Positions 51,595 through 64,000 of a stretch of DNA of 64,000 nucleotides are shown piece by piece (positions within the stretch are counted from its first letter, which is position 1; each line of letters opens with the position of its first letter). The notes under the pieces are model-generated. The model ran no database searches. It was not told where the DNA came from and saw nothing but the letters and a program-made list of their open reading frames with translations. The stretch is from Diphasiastrum complanatum. Lineage: Eukaryota > Streptophyta > Lycopodiopsida > Lycopodiales > Lycopodiaceae. Made by a program: the position numbers and the translations under genes. The stretch spans positions 16,317,353 to 16,381,352 of the forward strand of contig CM055105.1 in the NCBI GenBank assembly GCA_029204225.1, written 5' to 3'.

Positions 51595-51700
51595 AAGGCC
51601 CTGCCCTGAGGGCCTTCCGTGCTAGGAGGAGGGCCCTTGCCCGAGGGCGTGAGCCCGAGGGCAGGGGACCTGCACGAAGGCCCGAGGGGTTCGGGCCTTC
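51595..51700. repeat. GC-rich hairpin cluster
   Basis: 51595-51616 has an 8-bp perfect stem (AAGGCCCT/AGGGCCTT) and 51676-51700 a 10-bp perfect stem (GAAGGCCCGA/TCGGGCCTTC). GCCCGAGGGC-like repeats lie between them. The block is GC-rich in AT-rich surroundings. Confidence 0.85.
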
Positions 51701-52487
51701 CCCTACGTAATGAATGTCTCAGATTTTAATCTCTAATAGACTCTGGACAAAATTGATGATGTCTTTATTGTAGGATGAGAATTCCGGATCGATGCAAGCA
51801 AATTCCACCTGACAAGCAAATTCCAACTCTGGAGGTGCATAAAAAACACACAGAAAAATCGAAGACCTGGCAGTACGTAAGCAATTTGGGCACTGAGATT
51901 TCTCCATTTTTCAACATCCTTTTGAAACAGATTTTGGCATATATTTGGGCCAGATTTTAGCGCACTAATCTTAGTGCATTTCCAACTGATTTCCACGGCT
52001 GAAACACAACGCTCAGTTCCGCTAGAACATTCAAGGGAAATTCTTGAAGCAACTAATTGGCACTAGTTTCAAAGCGGATTCTCCTTTTGGAAGATGGTTT
52101 ACCTCTCAAACAATTCGAAGACCTTGTGCATGCAGTTTGAAGCTCTTGTTCTAGCAAACATGCAATGTAGAACCAAATCTTTTCTAGTCTAGCAACCTTT
52201 CCAAAGTCGTTCAAATTGAAGTTCAGGGAAAATCTTCAGAATTGAACCTGGTGAGTGGGCTTCATCTAGGAGCTAAGCTTATACCCTTTCTTTTTTGAAC
52301 TTTTATGTACGTTTCCGTTCCGTATTCAAACTCTGAAATGAAAACTCCTAAGGATAATCCTATTTCTCCAAGAAGAGCCATAGACGAGCTTAAACAAGAA
52401 GCTATTTTTTTTAAAGAGGAAAGACCACAAGGGACATAGATGAGGACTAAGAAATGTTTAATACAAAAGAGTTCGTGTCTAAAAATC

Positions 52488-55200
52488 AATACAAACAATT
52501 GCAAACCAAAGTAGCAGATCTTAAGCAAACTTTAGCCAGCATGCAATCTAAACAAGATAAATCTTTTGCTGATAAAGTTTGTTTGCTAGTCTGGTTAAAG
52601 ATTCTACGGTTGCATCTCCTCCTCAAGTTTCAATACCTAATAGCTCCCAATTACCAATATCTCCCACAATTACCACAAATCTAGGGGTAATAAGAAGATT
52701 AACAAGAACGGTTATGTTTTGTTTGTGTGGGCAAAGGGGTGTTTTGTTTGTGTGGGCAAAGGGGCACAACCAGAAAATGTCCTAAAGGGCAATTTAATAA
52801 AAAAAAATAACAAACAAGTACACCTAGTTCAAACCTTTAGTTTTTCCATTGATTCGACAAAAATAGAGGTGTTTCATGAAGATCATGAGCACCATTGCCA
52901 ATTAGTTCTGCAATGCTAATCCTATGGTTTTGGGCCTCACGACCTAGTATGTATGCATGGAAAATCTGGCAATTATTTAGTCAGAGTAATGGTGGATGAT
53001 GGGGTGACCCATAATTTCATCTATTACACCCTAGTCAAGAAACTGAGATGACCATAAACACTTAGTCAACATAAATATGTCGTCTCTTTGGCTAAGGGTC
53101 AAGACAAAAAGGTGTGGGAAACATTGGTTAGCATTTTAGGTTTGCAAATTCAAGGATATCAGGATCACCTTAATTTTCATATCATGCACTTGGACCATAC
53201 TATCAGCTTGACAAGGCCGAGGGCCGAATATTTTAGTAAAATAGACTTAAGGTCGAAGTATCATTAGGTCCATATCAAACTTGGAAATGTTTCAAAAATA
53301 GCTTTCAGAACTTGTCATGGTCAATAGGAGCTTAGGGTGATGTCATTTGTGCTCACCAATGCTATGACAACTTTTATGAACATAATGAACAATGTTTTTT
53401 TGCATTTTAGAAAAATTTGTCTTTCTAGACAATATTTTAGTTTACAGTAAAATTAAAAAAGAGCATTTGGCTCACATTAGGAAGGTGTTCCATTCGCTCA
53501 TAAAGCATAAGTTATTCACAAAGAATAAATATGAACTTTTTATCGAAGAAATAGTATATTTGGACCATATCATCTCAAAGAATGAGATTAAAATGGATCC
53601 AAATAAAGTGAAGGCCATATTTAGTTGGCCTAACCAAACAATATTTTAGACATTTCGGTCTTTCTTGGTCTTTCGGAATACAGTAGCGACGATTTGTCAT
53701 GGACTATGCTCAAACAACAATTCCTGTGACAAATTTTCATAAGGGGAAGAGAAAAGACTTTGTTTGGGTGAGAGCAATAGGAGAGTTTTAACGCTCTCAA
53801 AATAGCTTTGGTTACAACGCCAATACTGAAAGTCGTAGATCCAAATCGGCCGTTTGTGGTTGAAACAAATGCTAGTGACCAAAACAGATGGCTAGTGGCA
53901 TTCGAAAGTCAAAAGCTTGAACTAGTAAGATACAATGCTTATGATTTTTTTTTTTCAATTATTCATGCCCTTAAGAGTTGGTGGTACTATTTATACAGTG
54001 CTACATTCAATATCCTGACTGACCATGAAAGCCTTAGATATTTATGTAATCAACCTAAGCTTAGGCATCAGAAAGCTCGATGAGCCGAACTAATGTAGGA
54101 ATTTGACTTGTCTATCAAATATAGATGGAAAAATTTTAATGTATTGGTAGATGGTTTTAGTAGAATGGCAATGGTAAACGAATTAAGTTTTACCTAGACC
54201 TGTAACAAGTTACTTGAGTCTTTGAGGAGGAAATGCAAAAATGATGCGTATTTCTCCATAGTATGTAAAACAGTTCAAAAAAGAGATGTACGGACTTATG
54301 AACTAGTTCTTAGGACTGGGGAAGATTTATCTAAGCGTACAACAACTTTTGTTGAGGATGAAAAGTCCAAGCATATGCCAGATTGCATTGAGGACTCTGC
54401 GGCTGTAGAATCCAAGCATACCATTATGGTTGCGGGATCTAGTTCTTGAGGACTTAAATGAAAATAATTTTCCATTCAAGGTGAGTACATATTTTATGAT
54501 ATATGTTTCCAATATAGAAGAGTTTAGGTGCCAAGTGTTGTACAAATGTCATAATAGCCCTAGTGCAGGACTTTAGTAATTTAGAAAGCTTATGAGCTTC
54601 TTCGGAGGCAATTCTTCTGGCCCAATATGAAAAAGAATGTTCAATAGTATGTGACTAGTTGTCAGAAGTGTCAGATTAACAAAGTAGAGTGTCTAAAGGC
54701 GGGAGGGTTGTTACATGCATTAGAAATACTAACTTGTAAATGAGAAAGTATTTCCATGGATTTTACAATAGGCTTGTCTAGGACCTAGAAGGGTCATGAT
54801 GCTCTATGGGTCAGAGTTGACCGTTTGACCAAAATGGCTAATTTTATTCTAACCAAAAAAATCGTCATAGCTCTAGAGTTAGCAAGGCAGGCTATTTAAA
54901 TTATACGGTATTCCTTCCGAAATAGTCAACAATCGAGATTAAGCTTGATGGGGGTTTTTTGGAGAGCAGTATTCCATCATCTCTATACCAAACTCAATGA
55001 GTACTACAGACCATTCGTAGATGGACGATCAAACAAAAAGCCTTTAAATGAAGGGTTGGAGGATATACGTCAATGAAAAACAAACTAATTAGGAAGAATA
55101 TCTTCCAATATTAGAGTTTTTCTTATAACAATGCCAAACATTCAATTACTAAATACAGCCAATTTATGCTGATTTATGGTTTTCGGCCATGCTCACCCAC
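52488..55200 (+). pseudogene. Ty3/gypsy gag-pol remnant (plus copy of an inverted pair)
   Basis: In order: gag tail (NQYKQLQTKVADLKQTLASM, Gln/Lys-rich), a degenerate zinc knuckle near 52720, protease VDDGVTHNFI near 52995, a deletion, reverse transcriptase from EYFSKIDLRSKYH (53230) to FLDNILVYSKIKKEHLAHIR (53425) and IVYLDHIISKNEIKMDPNKV, RNase H (53808-54083; VVETNASDQNRW, TDHESLRYLCNQPKLRHQKA) and integrase scraps to about 55200. Frameshifts and stops are frequent. The catalytic pair in FLDDIL is FLDNIL, so the enzyme would be dead even if joined. It faces a second copy at 59513-61903. Confidence 0.9.
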
Positions 55201-57253
55201 ATCTGTAGGATTCTAACAAAACAAAGAAGAAATGTAGCTATACAAAAAGAAACCGGGGTTTGACGTTTGTTGATGAATCAAAACTCAGAAGCAAACAAAA
55301 ATGGCACAAAGACGAAGGTGGAATTTCACGAGAAGGGAGAAAGATTGAAGAAAAACTTGCATGGAGATACCTCCACCTCGGAAGGACGCGCATAGACATG
55401 CAGACCCCGTGGAATTTGGAATTTCAAGGGAGGTTGAACCAAAATAAATGCATTTTCAAAATGTAATATCCTCTCCAAAATGGCACATGCCCTTTTTAAA
55501 AATTTTATTTGGCATAGATAGGAGGGGCCCAAGGAAGGGGCCCTTCCTCCGTGTAATTTCTAGTTTTAATTTTTTTTTTCTTTTCTATTCTGTTGTGAAA
55601 TTTTGTTTTACATGCACTTTTCGGGTGGAAGGTGCATGCAAAAAGAAGTTAATTTTTTTTTCCACAAGTTCTAGTGTGGGTGGTGCCACACTTCCCTTTG
55701 TTGCAAAGTTAACATTGATATTATATTAAAAAAAAGTAAAAGAAATAAAAAAAAATCTAAAAACAAAATGAAGAAGACAAGCATGTCAATGTTTTTGTGA
55801 TTAGGAATGAGTCATGACCTTGCCTTTAGAGCTTTTTCCCATGGACAAGGAAACTGTTTCTTTTTCCCCTCAATCCATCCAAAAACATCAAAATCTTTCT
55901 TTGGTGAGGAGTCGTTTGAGAGGGCCCTTCTACTCTCTACCCATTTTCTCAATCTACTGTTGACCAAAATAGCCTACTCGGTCCGGACTAGAATCGTCGT
56001 TCCATGACAAAGAGCTATTGCCTCTTAGAGCTCGTCCCCATGCACTGGAAAGAGCTACTTACCCGCTCCATCTTTCTGTAGTTTTTATCCCAGTGAAAAT
56101 TTCACAATCTTAATGGCTTCAGAGGGCCCTTCTTGCCCCCCCCTCTGAACCCACTCCGAAGTGCAATAGAAGACCGGATCCGGCTTGAAATGTCCGTTGC
56201 ATGGGGAAGAGCTCTTCGGCATGGCCAAAATCTAAATACAAACACATCTATGGTACCATGTACATATATTAATATTACAATTTAATGCTGCTTGTTTTTC
56301 CAAACGCATACCAAACCGGATATAGCTGAAAATTTTATGACAAGTGGTTGCAATGGCCAGTTGATGCAACGTGGCAGAATCTGAAGTCCTTTGAAAATAT
56401 CCAACGGTGAGGCATTAAGATCTATAGTGCCTTTAAGATTGGGGTTGACGTTAGTGCCGTGTATGGGGCACACGGCAGGTGACCTAATTTTAAGTTACTT
56501 TCAAGTTTGAACTAATTTTTGACGCCCATTTGCGGCCGCTGACAATTCGTGCGCAGGAAAAGTTTAGAATAAAAGGGCGGCTGCAGATTCTAGGGCACGT
56601 CTTGCCAAGCCTTCCCTCCCTATATAAGGCCTAAAAAGTTAGAACCTATAAGTTAGGCAAGTCTACTATACCCACATGCAACAAACCATGTTGGATGAGT
56701 GTCATTATGTTTTATTATTAGGTTTAAGGTAGCTGGAGATAGCAGGGTTCATTGGGTGGTTTACATGAAATGGAGCTTCTAGCCCGGACTCCGTTCATTG
56801 GTCACTGCTAGTTAGAGCGAGTCCCCTTGAAACGGACATCCAGTCCGAACTTGGTTAGCTAGTCTGAATTCCTATCAGTAGCGGATTTAGAGGGTGGGTA
56901 GTTGACTACTCACCAGAGAAAGTTATTCAAGGTTCTATGAGGATAGAAATTCCAAAAGGATACATGCACTCTTAACGATATTAAAGATTATTTTTATGTT
57001 TAGCATTATATAAGCTACTTTCTAGCCAACTAGTGGGGAATACATACCACATTTACATTAAGGACAAGCCATTTCCCTAGATTTTTGGAGCAAGGCTTCT
57101 TAAATGTCACAATGTCATTGCACAAAAATGAGGGGGCAATAAGCAACTCTACCAACTCACCTCATTGTCGTTGGACAATTTTTTGATACCACCAAAGTCA
57201 TGATATTAAAAAAAATTATATTTTTGTAAAATGGAAGTACGTCTTGAGATGTG

Positions 57254-57254
<1 letters not shown>

Positions 57255-57296
<42 letters not shown>

Positions 57297-57308
57297 CATA
57301 CATATATG
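57255..57308. repeat. (TA)n microsatellite
   Basis: TA dinucleotides with GTATA/CATA interruptions. Confidence 0.95.
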
Positions 57309-58832
57309 CTAGCTAGATCATGTTACTTAGTAATCCCTATATTCTAGGTCATGGCATTTAAAGAGTCTCTAATTTTTAGAATTGAGATTCCAAGCATGTC
57401 TTGCCACATGGTTGCTTGGTGGAGAGCTATGCAACACAAATATATGCACTTGAACTAGCTCTAGGTGGGTCTCATTGTTTTCTACTACCAACTAAATTGT
57501 TGTATTGAAATTTTAAATTTTAAGTCATTTGGGTCGTATTAATAAATGATTTCATGTTTTTTAGAACCAAAATATTTCATAGTAGGAGAACAATTTAAAT
57601 TTTGTGATACCATCTTGAAGGTGTTTAACATGATATCTAACAAATCAAAACCATCTCCAAAACATACAAAGTCTTCACACAACAACCTAGCATACTGCTC
57701 ATAACATGTGCATGGATAATTTTTTGTTCCTAGTTCCTAGTATTGCAATGGACATTGCTTGGGCCAAAACTAGCTCGGGTAGGGTACTTTCAAAGATACT
57801 TAAATCTCCAGAATGCCTTTTTGAAACGATACTTTTATTTGTCTTCCTTTCTTTTGATGTCCACTTGGCCCAATCATTGTTCTCTAAAATGGCTTCACCA
57901 CAATTCAAGAATTGGATCATCAATATCAACTTTTTTCTATATTTGAAATTAGGATCAAGAAAATTGCAAGCCTACTATTGGTTGGCATCTTTTATTCATA
58001 GACAACCAAGATAGCTTAGACAATCTCATTTGGGATTTAAAGGTGGACTAAGATGGCACTACACCACAATACCCTTCATCATCAATCGCTTTTTAATCCC
58101 TAGCCCTCAAGTCCAAAATAAACATCAAAATCAAGAGTTTGGAATTCAAATTAGCATTTTCCAAAGGCCTGTTATTATTTTTTATTTTCTTGAAAGTTTT
58201 GTATGCCTTATCAATACCTACTATCACGTTGATAGAAACAAACTTGAAGCTTTCATCATCAAAGACAAAACAAAAAGAGTAAATGAGACACTTTATAGAA
58301 AGAGGGTCACAAGTCTCATTTATACCACTATAACTAGACCAAATATTCCACATGTTGTAAAACGATTGTTATGGAGTTAGACAAAATATGACACTCTTAC
58401 TCAACGCATCTACCTACTATGACTTGCTATAAAACAATATTAGAAAATTGTGAAAATGAAATACAAACTCATACTTCAGAATCGTTCACAAATTTGCTCG
58501 TCTCAAGAATTATAATGGTTAGAAGACAACAATATTAAATGCACATTGTGCACTATCTACTAGAAGAATAAGACTTAAAAAATGTTTCTACAAAAGTTAA
58601 CTACAACATTTATTTGCTCATTTGAATGATCTATTAGTAACTTAAACATAAATCATAATCCTCGATTTATTCTCTTTGATATTGCTCAACTTCTGTAATT
58701 TGTACATGTGCTACATTGCCCTAATAGATTGTGCTGTCATTGACTCTTTTTCCTAGGCAATTTTTGCTAGTTTCCTCCAAATTGCACTTGATTTGAGATG
58801 ATTAATCTTCAAATGATCTTTAAGTATCAGTT

Positions 58833-58882
58833 TATGATTCGTCAATCATAAACATTTAGAATCTTATGATTCGTCAATCATA
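58833..58882. repeat. two copies of an 18-bp palindrome
   Basis: TATGATTCGTCAATCATA occurs at 58833-58850 and 58865-58882; each has a 7-bp stem and a 4-nt loop. Confidence 0.88.
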
Positions 58883-59512
58883 ATTTACAGGATTCCAAAA
58901 TCATACTTAATCATTGAAAAATACTAGAGTATATGTACAACATACAAGTCAGGAAATATAAGAATCATTCTGAAATCTTTTCCACAAGGAAAATCACTGG
59001 ATTCCAAGAATATTCTTCCAAGCTGATTCTTAATCAAATTATGAGTTTCAAATTCTACAATCAACCAAAAAATTAAAGACCTTTATAACATTCATCTTTA
59101 ACAATAGAAACCCTCAATAGATTGAAACTAAGATCTGAAAATGATTGAAAAGCCATTTATTAGGTTGAACCCTTCAATCAAGTGCTCCAATCAAGAACCT
59201 GAAGAGCTTATTGCATTCAATCCTATTGAATCAACAAGAATCTATATGCAAAATAGTTGACAATTTATTGCTTATCCATAATGGAAACCTATCTCATCCA
59301 TGGGGAGAAATGCTTAGCCACAAGGGAGAATCATCACTTAAGAAAAATTAAATTTCCTGAACTTAAGAAGAACTACTTTTGTGAAAATTGTCAACACTTC
59401 GAGGAACATTCTCATGTGAAGTGATCTTAGATTGTTGAAATTGCACATATGATGCAATACGTAACAACCAAATTTGTTTGCCATATCTTGGATATATATT
59501 CTTGGGTGTCCT

Positions 59513-61903
59513 GCACTAGGGTTGTCATGACATTTGTACAACACTTGGCACCTAAGCTCTTCTATATTGGAAATAGTTATTCATAAAGTAGGTACTCATC
59601 TTGAATGAAAAATTATTTTCATTTAAGTCCTCAAGAACTAGATCCCTCAACCATAATGGTATGCTTGGATTCTAAAGACTCAGAGTCCTCAATGCAATCT
59701 GGCGTATGCTTGGACTTTTCATCCTCAACGAAAGTTGTTGTATGCTTAGATAAGTCTTCCCTAGTCCTAAGAACTAGTTCATAAGTCCGTACATCTCTTT
59801 TTTGAACTGTTTTATAGATAATGGAGAAATACGCATCATTTTTGCATTTTCCCTCAAGGACTCGAGTAACTCATTACAAGCCTGGGTAAAACTTAATTCG
59901 TTTACCATTGCCATTCTGCTAGAACCATCTACCAATATATTAAAATTTTCCCATCTATATTTGATAGGCAAGTCAAACTCCCACATCAGTTCAGCTCATC
60001 GAGCTTTCTGATGCCTAAGCTTAGGTTGATTACATAAATATCTAAGGCTTTCATGGTCAGTCAGGATCTCGAAGCTAGCACTGTATAAATAGTGCCACCA
60101 ACTCTTAAGGGCATGAATTATTGAAAGAAAACAAAACACGTAAGCTTTTGACTTTCGAACGCCACTAGCATTTGTTTTGGCTCAAAAACGAAGTGCACCT
60201 ACTACAAAGTCACTAGCATTTGTTTCAACCACAAACGACTGAATTGGATCTACGACTTTCAGTTTTGATGCTGTAACCAAAGCTATTTTGAGAGCGTCAA
60301 AACTCTCGTATTCTCACCCAAACGAAGTCTTTTCCCTTCCCCTTACAAAGATTTGTCACGAGAACTGTTGTTTGAGCATAGTCCCTGACAAATTGTCGCT
60401 ACTATATCCCAAAAGACCAAGAAAGGCCGGAATGTCTAAAAATATTTCTGGTTAGGCCAACTGAATATGGCCTTGACTTTATTTAGATCCATTTTAATCT
60501 CGTCCTTTGAGATGATATGGTCCAAATATGCTATTTCTTCGATAACAAATTCATATTTATTCTTTGCGAATAACTTATGCTTTATGAGCGAATGGAACAT
60601 CTTTATGAGGTGAGCCAAATGCTCATTTTTAATTTTATTGTGAACTAAAATATTGTTTAAAAAGACAAATTTTTCTAAATATGCAAAAAAAACATTGTTC
60701 ATTATGTTCATAAACGTTGTCATAGCATTGGTGAGCACAAATGACATCACCCTAAGCTCATATTGACCATGACAAGTTCTGAAAGTTGTTTTTGAAACAT
60801 TTCCCTTTGATATGGACCTAATGATACCTCGACCTTAAATCTATTTTACTAAAATATTTGGGCCTCAGCTCTGTCAAGCTGATCAAACAACTCGTCTACT
60901 TGAGGCATGTAATACTTATTCTTAATTGTGATTTCGTTTAACGTTTTGTAGTCTATACATAAGCATGAACCCTTTTTTCTTTTTTAACTAACAAACAGGT
61001 GTTGAATAAGGTGAACTACTTGGTTAAATTTGTCCGTTATTTAGATATTTAGTTTTTTGTTTAGTTTTTTTCTCATCCTCTGATCGACTAATCCAATAGG
61101 GTGGCTTGGCTATGGGTGTTGTACCAGGTACTAAATTAATAGCCTCTTGCTAATTTCTTTGGAGAGTGGGGCCTAAACTGTAAAGCCAATCTCTCCCTAG
61201 AACTAGGTCAGTATGGTCCAAGTGCATAATATGAAAAGTAAGGTGATCGTGATATCCTTGAATTTGCAAACCTAAAATGCTAACCAATGTTTTTCCACAC
61301 ATTTTTGTCTTCACCCTTAGCCAAAGAGACGACATATTTATGTTGACTAAGTATTTATGGTAATCTCAGTTTCTTGATTAGGGTGTAATAGATGAAATTA
61401 TGGGTCACCCCATCATCCACCATTACTCTGACTAAATAATTGCCAAATTTTCCATGCGTACATACTAGGTCGTGAGGCCCAAATTCAAAGGATTAGCATT
61501 GTGAAACTAATTGGCAATGGTGCTCATGATCTTCATGAAACACTTCTATTTCAGTAGTTGTAGAATCAATGGAAAAACTAACGGTTTGAACTAGGACATT
61601 GTTTGTATTTTTTTTAGACTAAATTGCCCTTTAGGACATTGTTTGATTGTGCCCCGTTGCCCATACAAACAAAACATAACCATTTTTGTTTGGCTTTTTC
61701 ATAATCTTTTTATTACTCCTAGATTTTTGGTAATTGTGGGAGATGTAAGGTATTGAAACTTAAGGAGGAGATGCAACCGTAGAATCTTTAACCAGACTAG
61801 CAAACAAACTTTAGTACCAGCAAAAGATTTATCTTGTTTGGATTGCATGCTGGCTAAAGTTTGCTTAAGATCTACTACTTTGGTTTGCAATTGTTTGTAT
61901 TGT
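59513..61903 (-). pseudogene. Ty3/gypsy gag-pol remnant (minus copy of the inverted pair)
   Basis: Reading leftward it repeats the plus copy: gag tail (QYKQLQTKVVDLKQTLASMQ), zinc knuckle remnant near 61670 (FCLYGQRGTIKQCPKGQ), protease C-terminus (LVLGRDWLYSLG, about 61180), an RT N-terminal part missing from the plus copy (61140-60850), RT FLNNILVHNK and KNEFVIEEIAYLDHI-like sequence (60750-60436), RNase H and tail to 59513. The RT active site is again lost (LNN for LDD). Many stops. It ends near the phrase GTGCAGGAC, where the plus copy's match also ends. Confidence 0.9.
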
Positions 61904-61989
61904 TTTTTATGTTGGAGAAAGAAGGTGTGTGAGTGTGAGAAAAGAAAATAGCCCGAAAAGAAAACGAACACGAAAAAGAAGCGAATTTG

Positions 61990-62864
61990 AAACTCGAACG
62001 AGAAATGAACTCGAACAGAAAGTGTTCGTGTGCAGCAGAATGAGCTATATTACTCTTTCCCTATGTTGGAAGTATTTCTTGTTCGTGCGACGGCTAGATC
62101 TACTTATGGATGTAGTATAGGGATGTAGAGGATCGTCCACTTTCTAAGTTTCTACAACAAGCTTCAACGGAAATACGGAAATAATCAACAAAGATGAGAG
62201 CACTAAGGCTTACCCAACTAGTGCCCAAAACGGAAATAAGGCTAATTAGAAAAAATCCTTGCTAAGACAAACCCAACTAGCAAGATTGCTAAACTAAGAC
62301 CTAAATCAATACCGAGAGGGTTTGAAAGATAAATTGCGGCTAGCTAAATAAACCAATAGAAACATGCCACAATAATCCAATGAAAGGAGGCAAGAGGAGG
62401 CCCGAGCACCTTTCCTCAAGCTATGCACCTTCCAATGAGAACACAAAGAAATAGAATGATAATCTCAAAGAGAGAGCAATTTAGCATAATCTCAGAGTGT
62501 TGTTTACAAGGCAAATACCTTTCCTTTTATGGCAAGGAGGGTCTTCCATGAGTATCTACTAACTTATGGGACTAATCTGTTTCTAGCCTTTCTAGAACTT
62601 CTAACTTAGGATTTAGAACTTCAAAGTTTCTTAACTTAGAAAAACTTAAGATAATATATTTCTAATATTAAGTTTCCTAAGTCCAAGTTCTAAATCTAAG
62701 TTTAAGCTATTTTATTATTATTTAAGCTTCTATTCATGGGCTTACAAAACACATGCCATGAATGAAGTTTATTGATAGATACTCATACGTGGACTTACAA
62801 AACACATGCCACAAAGTTTTAGTTCTTTCTTTTTATTTTCTCTATGTTAGCACAGTTGCTAACA
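61990..62864 (-). mobile_element. probable gypsy LTR (minus)
   Basis: On the minus strand TAAGGAGGGGGATA (a polypurine tract, 62878-62866) is followed by TGTTAGCAAC, a fitting LTR start, and later by CATAAAAGGAAAGG as a weak TATA region. No second copy is in the window. The inner end is estimated. Confidence 0.5.
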
Positions 62865-62999
62865 TTATCCCCCTCCTTATTGGATTGGTGGTCCCACATC
62901 AATCGAAGCCTTTTCATCCTAGATCTTTTGTGCTTCTTGGAGGCGAGACTGTTGCTGGCGAGAGTGGTAGATTGTAGTGCCAATGCATGTCGTACTATA

Positions 63000-63933
63000 C
63001 CAACAGGATTAATATAGATTTTATAGTAAATAATATTCGTTTCTAGACAGAAGTCCTTAACAACTAAAGTCCAAATTAATGGCTAAAGAACACGAAGAGT
63101 TTTAGAGCACGTAAGAAACTTATGTCAATGCCAATAAGGAAAACAGATCAAAGACTCAATTCTTCAGACATGGACTATCATCTCATATGTATACATACAA
63201 CTTTATTCAATGATCGTGCTAGATTGTACCAAAGATAGTCGTTATTCGAGTGCCGAAAAGAAAATATTCGCGACAGACAAATAAGATAGTTTTAAGACAG
63301 TTCTTTAGAGCATGCTTTACAGAAACACAACAAATGACTGTAATGCACTAGAGCGTCTGTCTAATCAGAGAGTAATTCATGAAATGCGTTAGAGATTGTT
63401 AGCAGACTCAAGATCACTCACACTCAACAGTGCGGAGAACAGAGATAAGAGAGAATAACTCACAGAACTCTATTCACTTCTTCAATCTCTTACATAAGCA
63501 TAAAATCTTCTCTCTTGATGATCGAGACTGAAGTGTGAGATCAATATATGTTCTACGGGACAAACAAACACACCTCTAAAACAACAGGTGCGTCGCTCCC
63601 GCAAAAGGGTCTAGTTAACAATTAGACTGAAAATACGTTCAACTATACCATAGGAGGTATACTTAACTATGAGTTAAAGTTACTCTAGTTTAACATGTCT
63701 TTTCGTATCTAGTCGTTTTGTATGGACGACCTAGTAAAGGTTATCCAAGATAATGTCTTTTCCTTTTAAAGGTCTTGTCCTTAATTACAAGGCAAGTACT
63801 TAGGAGATATATTCCCGAAAAATGACTTAGGCCTCTTCATGATTTATACTTAACTAGCTCATATCTTCATTTTCGAGTATATCATGCCATATATATGTTG
63901 ATATTCAATATTTAATATTTTCGTGGCATCACA
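63000..63933 (-). mobile_element. probable gypsy 3' LTR (minus), element continues past the window
   Basis: On the minus strand a polypurine tract GAGGAAGGGGATA (63946-63934) is followed by TGTGATGCCACG. To its right (63950-64000) the minus strand has ACGAGGACA, resembling the end of a gypsy pol. The far end of the LTR, near 63000, is a guess. Confidence 0.5.
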
Positions 63934-64000
63934 TATCCCCTTCCTCAAATGTGAAATGTCCTCGTGAACATATCATCTTCATTTCGAGGATTATTCGAGA

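Larger units (their letters stand above)
55260..59490. other. unassigned spacer between the inverted gypsy copies
   Basis: No gene recognised. It contains GGGGCCC-type palindromic bits near 55530, a TATA-like TATATAAG at 56621 that may belong to an LTR promoter, and a TA microsatellite. Short ORFs show no known domain. Confidence 0.45.

Noticed and set aside
52488-61903. The inverted gypsy pair as the long terminal inverted repeats of a DNA transposon
   Set aside because: The arms code for gag, protease, RT and RNase H, so they are retroelement copies, and no transposase lies between them.

Overview
The window is nuclear DNA of a land plant. It holds two intact plant genes on the minus strand: a 12-exon LAMMER/CLK-type protein kinase of the AFC family (9020 to 4978) and a single-exon AZG-type purine permease (47920 to 46178). 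Both have clear plant relatives and the kinase has ordinary GT-AG introns. The rest is AT-rich repetitive DNA dominated by decayed Ty1/copia and Ty3/gypsy LTR retrotransposons with long CT dinucleotide tracts. The plant lineage cannot be settled from the sequence alone.

Layout. 1-4950: mostly unassigned intergenic DNA with a 175-bp CT tract. 4978-9020: the kinase. 9021-12180: unassigned DNA with a GC-rich block and hairpins. 12400-14401: minus-strand copia pol remnant, cut by a plus-strand copia 5' end (LTR, primer-binding site, gag; 14402-16395). That gag abuts, in opposite orientation, another copia pol (19588 to 16396). 19600-25300: a mosaic with a probable solo LTR, a copia integrase scrap, an inverted LTR copy, a 91-bp near-palindrome, a gypsy integrase and a deleted copia. 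25528-32866: the clearest insertion history in the window. One copia element is interrupted by a 1.5-kb TRIM-like non-coding LTR element (26706-28223, 5-bp target duplication) and by a second copia element (28916-32666, 5-bp target duplication) that has lost its reverse transcriptase. 32850-42188: two minus-strand gypsy segments, one with 460-bp LTRs around a complete but broken pol. 42190-45260: another LTR with a primer-binding site, plus microsatellites. 46178-47920: the purine permease. 48240-64000: a primer-binding site at 51027, GC-rich hairpins, and two copies of one gypsy family facing each other as a 2.1-2.4-kb inverted repeat about 5 kb apart, then LTR-like sequence at the right edge.

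The two host genes are unrelated in function: the kinase family phosphorylates SR splicing factors, and the permease family moves purines and cytokinin bases across membranes. I found no coherent new multigene system. The most unusual content is structural: a TRIM-like element with its own tandem repeats, a palindromic CACACGTGTG array in an LTR, head-to-tail and inverted retroelement fusions, and large inverted repeats that could give double-stranded RNA.
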